From NCBI RefSeq assembly GCF_965638725.1, contig NC_134961.1, positions 5,796,641 through 5,860,640 on the forward strand: DNA of 64,000 nucleotides, read 5' to 3'. Below, piece by piece: positions 59,501 to 64,000 of the stretch. Source of the stretch: Aptenodytes patagonicus (lineage: Eukaryota > Chordata > Aves > Sphenisciformes > Spheniscidae). Under the pieces are notes generated by a model. The model saw only the letters and a program-made list of their open reading frames with translations. It was not told the origin of the DNA and ran no database searches. Positions within the stretch are counted from its first letter, which is position 1; each line of letters begins with the position of its first letter. The position numbers were made by a program, and so were the translations under genes.

Positions 59501-62500
59501 AAGATGATCAGGGGGATGGAACACCTCTGCTATGAAGAAAAGCTAAGAGAGTTGGGGTTGTTCAGCCTAGAGAAGAGAAGGCTTCGGGGAGACCTTATTG
59601 CAGCCTGTCAGTACTTAAAGGGGGCTTATAAAAAAGATGGTGGCAGACTTTTTAGCAGGGCCTGTTGCGACAGGACAAGGGGGAATGGCTTTAAACTACA
59701 GAGGGGTAGATTTAGGCTAGATATAAGGAAGAAATTTTTTACGCTGAGGGTGGTGAGACACTGGCCCAGGTTGCCCAGAGAGGTGGTGGATGCCCCATCC
59801 CTGGAAACATTCAAGGTCAGGTTGGACGGGGCTCTGAGCAACCTGATGTAGTTGAAGATGTCCCTGCCCATGGCAGGGGGGTTGGACTAGATGACCTTTA
59901 GAGGTCCCCTCCAACCCAAACTATTCTATGATTCTAACAGCCTTGAACCTGACCAACTGTTTGATATCATTCACTAGAACTCATGGAGTATTTGTCTTTC
60001 TAGTTCTTCAGACTATGCAGCGACAGGAAGCTGTAGGCAGTACTTTGCTAATATTGGGAAAGCAAATCTTGATGTTCTGCAAAGAGAGTCGTCTCAGCGG
60101 AAACAGCTGCTCTTGGAGGCTTTAGCATGTTTGGTACGTGGTGAGGGGACAGCTCTGCACAAGGCTGGGGAGAACTTGGGGTTCAAGAATGCTCTTCTAC
60201 AGCAGCATCCAGTTCTATTTAATGCCTCTGTCTTGCATTACTTCAGAAAATTCCTGGCACACAAGTAAATGAGGAAAATGCAGAGATTCTGGGACGCCTA
60301 GTCTGTGACCTGGGTGGAGAATACATTAGAAGTTCTGGTGGGAATTTGCTGAAGCAATTAAACCAGTGTGAGTCTTTCCTGCCTGATCAAGAAGAGGCTA
60401 TTAGGAGTGTCATCAGCAGTGGTAACACTACATTTGGGTATGAATTTTTCTTCTGGGCATCAGCAAAACAGTTCCCTTAAACAAAACCATTGTCCTGTTA
60501 AGATGTGAGTGAAGTCCAGCCAACCAGCTTGATCAAAAACTTGAATAATTCATTGCTTTTGAATTTCACATTGGGCCTTTTACATTGTTTTATTTGAACT
60601 TCTTTCAGCTGAAAAGTTTGGCTGGAATTCCACTGAAAAATACGTTGTCAGTTCTGTGTCTCCCCTGCTCTAGTTATAAAAGCCTTTCCTCTGGTCTATT
60701 TTTCATTAATCAAACTTCTCTGAGACTGTCCTGATGAACACAGGTGGGCTTTAGCTGTTTGTCAGCCACTGACTTTCAGAAAACATTCTGTTTCTACCTG
60801 TCAAACTGACAGATGCTTGATAAATCCCTGGCTATATCTAACAGAGACATTGTCCAGGGAGGCAAAATATTTTCCCTTCCTGTGTCAAATGCCCTGAGAT
60901 CTTGGCACTGAATTGGGCAATAGTAAGCAGCAGATATTCTTTGAGTTTCATGCTTAAGAAAATAATGTATTTGTTAAATGCCATTTTCCTATCCAGCTGC
61001 CCTTTTTCATGTTATGAACAAATGCTCCTGCTCTGGTGGAATGAAGTTTTATGTAACAGAAAGTGATCAAGAAGTTTTAGGATTTAAATCTTGTATTTTC
61101 TTAACTTCAAATGTTACAAGGACATAATCCTGGCAGCTTTTAAGGTGGGTTTTTTGGGGTTTTTTTTGTTCTTCCTTGAAAGCTGATCCCTGCTAATTTT
61201 TGTATGCAGGCCTCTGGTAGCGTGGTCAGCTTTTACCTTGAATGAGCTCAGTGGATTGATTCCTGTATTTGATCACAGCATCTTGCAGAAGATCCCCAAG
61301 GTGGGTTATTCATAGAGGTGTGGGGAGTTTGGGAAGCACTCCTAGGTCCTGCAGTATGGAAGAAGTATGATGGGGGTTGTTCAGCCAGTATGTTTTCAGT
61401 AGTGTCTTCATCTAAAAGTGTGGTGCCAAAGGGGATGGATGGTCTATGAGAAGTGAGGGTTGATCAAGCTGACAGCCTGGAACTGCAGATCTAGATCGCT
61501 GTCATCCTCTTCCTGTAACTGTCAGAAGAGTACCAGAGGTGGAAAGCAGTAGTAACTATATACAATGCTTTGTGAGGAGATAAAATCATTTATGGGACGT
61601 GGGATATGATAGAGTTTAAGGATTTAGAAATTTGCCTTTGGCTCACCAAGGAAAGGTCTCTAGGCTTATAGCAGCATATAACATTTTCTTTGCAGAATGC
61701 TTTAACTCTTTGGCTGAAAAACTTTGCACATGATTCACCTCTGTCAAGGGAACAGCTGGCCACCATTGTCGAAGAACTCCTGCCTACTAGGCATAAGCGT
61801 GCTGATGGTATGGGAGCTTTCTCTGATCCATAATGGCAGCATTCCCCCGGTATCAGGGTTGACCCTAGTGCTTGTGGGTCTCCCTGAATATGTCTGAGTT
61901 GAATTGTGAAACACTTGGTGGTAGGTCACCCAGGAGGAGGGTGGATCCATGGTTGCATACCTGTCCATCTCCAGCAAGGGAGCGTTCAAAGCTTGAAGCA
62001 AAAGGATTTAACACTGAGCACATTTGATAATTGCTTCAACAGGCTGTCCACCTGGCAAGCAGATAACAGAGACGGTTCTTAACGATGACTTGATGCCTAT
62101 TTGGTACACACCTGAGGAGTTACATGCTTGCCTGAAGAACGTCTCTCTGGAGAATCACCTCTCTCAGATACTGACCTACTCCTTCACTACTCAGCAATTA
62201 GCTGTGCTGAAGAAGAATCTGGATGAGGTAATGCCAAGCTGAAGAATGTCAAATTATCTGTTGATGAGATTGCTCAGGGACTTGTCCAGTTGAGTTTAAG
62301 TATCTTCAAGGACTGAGACTCCACCATCTCTCTGGGCTCCTCTTCCAATGTTTGACTACCTTTACTGTGAAAATAGGTATTTCTTAATATCTAATCAGAA
62401 TTTTCATCGCCTGTTGGCCCTTATCCTTTCACTGTGCACCTCTGAGAAGAGCGTGGCTCCATCCTCCCTATAATCTCCCATTAGATAGTTGAAGACAGTA

Positions 62501-63568
62501 ATAAAATCCTTGCCTAGTCTTCTCTTCTTCAGACTAAAAAACCCAGCTCCCTCAGTCCCACTGCTCCACTTTGTATGTTGTGTGCTTCTGCCCCCCCGAC
62601 CAGCGTGGCCCTCTGCTAGACTTGCTAGTCTTTGCTAGACTTTGTCAAAGTCTTTCTTGTACCAGGGAGCCCAAAACTGGATGTAGTATCCAGATGTGGT
62701 CTCACAAGTGCCAGCCAAATGGAGGGGAGTAATCACTTCCCTTGACCTGCTGGCTGTACCGCTGCTAGGGAAGCCTGGTATTTGATTAGCCTTCACCACT
62801 GCAAGGCATACTGCCCACTCAGGTCTGTGTTGAGTCAGTTCACAGTGCTTCAGGTTTTGTTCCTTCCTCCGGGGCCTGCTCGCCTGAGCTATCAAGCAGA
62901 AAAAGGACAGATGGGCTCATGGAATCTCACTGGCTTTGGTTTCTTACTCCTTGCAGTCCTTTTGGGCTTTTCCACATTAATTTTGCAAAGAGCATAAATT
63001 CATAAGCACAGGCATGATAATGAGTGTTCATAGCAATAACAATGGTCTTTCCACAGACATATCCTGATGGGTATCCTGAAAGGCTGTTCCCCAAACTGGG
63101 CCCTCTCGTTTCTTTCATCACCCCTGAGGACATTTCCAGATGGAAGATAACTTCAGCTGACACACTGGCTGCCTTGCTAAAAGATCAGCCCCCTGATGAT
63201 CAGGTGGGGATTTGGGTTTGCTTTCTTGCCCATGTTTGCTTCCTGGTTTGGGAGCTGGTGGTTTAGGACTAGCTTAGTGGGTTCAGAGATGATTGGCCCA
63301 TCCTTGAGGTCCAAACAAATAATTTGAAATGATTCAGTTTTATTTTTGCAATTACTGCATTTGTTTTTCTTTTGAGGATGAAAACATAAATTCTGATTCA
63401 AGTTAACTTTTGAAAAAATTAAATGTGTTTCTAGGCTTCTGCAATGATTAAACGATATATTGGCTTGGGAAATGCCTTGAATGTCACTGCACTGAATGCA
63501 ATTGGTATGAAATACGTGTGCCTTCTCAATGCAAATGAGTTGAATGTGATAGACTCCAACAGCTTGAA
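44752..63568 (+). CDS. MSLN: Mesothelin precursor with an N-terminal extension, 3' end beyond the right edge
   Basis: 24 coding exons join into 955 codons plus two bases: leader (1-72), one A-B-C-D module (73-268), a central region (269-556), the MPF-like half (557-798) and the start of mature mesothelin (799-955). From residue 557 the order of motifs follows human mesothelin: [25 protein letters not shown], a basic RHKR site, [24 protein letters not shown]. Mesothelin is a GPI-anchored surface glycoprotein that binds MUC16/CA125. The last roughly 180 residues and the anchor signal are not in view. I prefer ATG 44,752 (purine at -3, just after a possible CTTTGCAG acceptor) over ATG 44,725, which would add nine residues. 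The human precursor has about 620-630 residues, so the bird form is much longer. A mesothelin-like (MSLNL) orthologue is the main alternative. Confidence 0.82.
46902..46926. repeat. CCT/CTT simple repeat
   Basis: A short pyrimidine run of repeated CCT then CTT units lies in the first MSLN intron. No function is implied. Confidence 0.7.
51601..53518 (+). CDS. MSLN: MSLN A-B-C-D module, the single copy shared with the tandem-module gene (residues 73-268)
   Basis: Exon A is 51,601-51,762 (162 bp), B 51,964-52,166 (203), C 52,604-52,695 (92), D 53,388-53,518 (131). Phases 0-0, 0-2, 2-1, 1-0 equal those of the minus-strand modules. Exon B ends [10 protein letters not shown], exon C reads [20 protein letters not shown], and exon D has [17 protein letters not shown] then [16 protein letters not shown]. 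The B and D cysteines are both present, as is an NST glycosylation site. Human mesothelin as I know it has no such region, so this is a lineage difference or a loss in mammals. Confidence 0.82.
54151..57060 (+). CDS. MSLN: MSLN central helical-repeat region (residues 269-556)
   Basis: Exons are 54,151-54,272, 54,713-54,872, 55,185-55,400, 55,508-55,678, 56,711-56,857 and 57,011-57,060. The sequence is rich in short leucine-based helices such as [19 protein letters not shown] and [15 protein letters not shown], typical of the mesothelin/stereocilin/otoancorin superfamily. Possible N-glycosylation sites include NLT, NLS and NSS. Cysteines lie in RFVCYLSP and KNCPLNLT. This part lies before the region that aligns with human mesothelin and may correspond to N-terminal parts of mesothelin-like proteins. 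Introns hold nothing recognised. Confidence 0.75.
57932..61807 (+). CDS. MSLN: MSLN megakaryocyte-potentiating-factor-like half and furin site (residues 557-800)
   Basis: Exons are 57,932-58,052, 58,408-58,493, 60,004-60,133, 60,247-60,437, 61,210-61,300 and 61,696-61,807. This part matches the human MPF half in order: a GFTCA cysteine near the start, [44 protein letters not shown], then [18 protein letters not shown]. It ends in TRHKRAD. In the family the precursor is cut here by a furin-type protease to free the soluble MPF part from the anchored part. A 5'-truncated CR1 sits in the intron 58,494-60,003. Confidence 0.85.
58284..58313. repeat. C-rich/CA simple repeat
   Basis: A run of C-rich units followed by CACACACA lies in the MSLN intron 58,053-58,407. 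Confidence 0.7.
59025..59937 (+). mobile_element. CR1 LINE, 5'-truncated 3' end, frameshifted
   Basis: This is a non-LTR retrotransposon copy in an MSLN intron, in the same direction as the gene. It begins in the reverse transcriptase just before the catalytic FADD motif ([11 protein letters not shown]) and runs through [31 protein letters not shown] and [19 protein letters not shown] to the terminal TTCTATGATTCTA. The reading frame shifts at a CTCTG pentanucleotide run near 59,388-59,408, so it is dead. About 0.9 kb remain. CR1 is the main LINE of birds and supports the host assignment. Confidence 0.93.
61789..61800 (+). other. MSLN: Codons for the RHKR furin-type cleavage site of MSLN (residues 795-798)
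   Basis: The four codons AGG CAT AAG CGT encode Arg-His-Lys-Arg, fitting the furin consensus R-x-K/R-R, at the same place in the protein as the basic site of the human precursor. The cysteine of the mature part follows four residues later (RADGCP). Confidence 0.8.
62043..63568 (+). CDS. MSLN: Start of mature mesothelin (residues 801-955), continuing past the right edge
   Basis: Exons are 62,043-62,227, 63,057-63,203 and 63,435-63,568 (ending in phase 2 at a GTGAGT donor). The first has CPPGK, then [15 protein letters not shown], which lines up with the MUC16-binding stretch of human mesothelin; the key tyrosine is kept (Tyr822). YPDGYPE and [12 protein letters not shown] follow. Sites NVS and NVT may be glycosylated. 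The rest of the gene, with the GPI signal, is outside. 63,569-64,000 is intron with nothing recognised. Confidence 0.85.
62255..62880 (-). mobile_element. Older CR1 LINE fragment
   Basis: On the minus strand this stretch follows the CR1 3' region in order: the phrase for a mixed-length pull of lanes GGGCTCCCTGGTACAAGAAA, then CTGAGGGAGCTGGG, then GGATGGAGCCACGCTCTTCT, then the CCAGAGAGATGGTGGAGTCT block. It is more diverged than the copy at 59 kb and lacks the terminal repeat. It lies in the MSLN intron 62,228-63,056 in the opposite direction to the gene. Confidence 0.8.
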
Positions 63569-64000
63569 GTGAGTCAAATATTGTGATGCTCTTGGCTTCT
63601 TGCAAAAGCACTTTTCCCATCAGCAAGTGCAGTTTCCTTTTCTCTCCAGTCAGTGAAAGGAAATCTAGGAAGCAACTTAGTACCTGCTCTGTGTCCAGGT
63701 TTAAAAGCCTGCTGTTCTCTGTCCTGCCAGGGAGGGCTCAGATTTGCAGTCAAACTCTCTTTACTGCACCTCAGCTGACAACAGATATGGTTTGCATGCA
63801 TGCTTTTATCTAGAGGCAAAAGACAGTCAATTAAATTTAATTTGAATTCCTTTGAAAGACTGCTAAATGAAATTAATGAAATAACGTTATCTTTGCAAAT
63901 ACATAAACTTATCATGCACCATCAGAGCCATCATAACTTAGAAGACCTACCATTTTGAGCAGGAGACCGAGCCATTATTTTTTTCGCTTAGCTTCTCTCC

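Noticed and set aside
59300..59851. Plus-strand open frame of 183 codons
   Set aside because: This is the broken reverse transcriptase tail of the CR1 element, not a host gene.
44752..63568. Otoancorin (OTOA) as the identity of the plus-strand gene
   Set aside because: The central region has otoancorin-like helices, but the RHKR site, the CPPGK and YPDGYPE motifs and the order of later exons fit mesothelin.

Overview
The window looks like nuclear DNA of a bird (a close sauropsid is possible). Genes are split into short exons by GT-AG introns. One intron holds a CR1 LINE whose 3' end reads ATTCTATGATTCT, the usual avian CR1 terminus. There are no bacterial-style gene clusters. Almost all open frames longer than 60 codons outside the exons listed here are chance frames.

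Left part (about 1-29,270, minus strand): one large gene, read right to left and continuing past the left edge. A TATA box (29,263-29,269) and a predicted noncoding exon precede a signal-peptide exon (27,894-27,987), three micro-exons and a cysteine-bearing exon. Then follow ten complete copies of a module of about 200 residues and the start of an eleventh. Each module is normally four exons (A, B, C, D) with fixed phases 0-0, 0-2, 2-1, 1-0. I joined 45 coding exons, which give 2,088 codons in one open frame inside the window. The modules belong by motif and exon structure with the N-terminal part of the mesothelin neighbour. I know no established name for this gene.

Middle (about 29,270-44,750): about 15.5 kb between the two divergent genes. 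I see no supportable coding exon, only an old repeat fragment and simple repeats.

Right part (44,752-63,568, plus strand): a mesothelin (MSLN) gene whose last exons lie beyond the right edge; 24 coding exons give 955 codons. It starts with the same five-exon N-terminal block and one copy of the same A-B-C-D module. A central helical-repeat region follows, then a part collinear with the human mesothelin precursor: the megakaryocyte-potentiating-factor (MPF) half, an RHKR furin-type site, and the start of mature mesothelin. Two CR1 copies, one on each strand, sit in its introns.

The two genes are head-to-head paralogues that share a leader block and a module. One multiplied the module into a long array. 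The other kept one copy and joined it to mesothelin. Both are predicted to be secreted or cell-surface glycoproteins. The array carries three patterns of interest: cysteines lost together within single modules, a two-module rhythm in exon length, and one precise intron loss. Coordinates were derived by hand from splice signals and phase agreement, with no transcript or database check.
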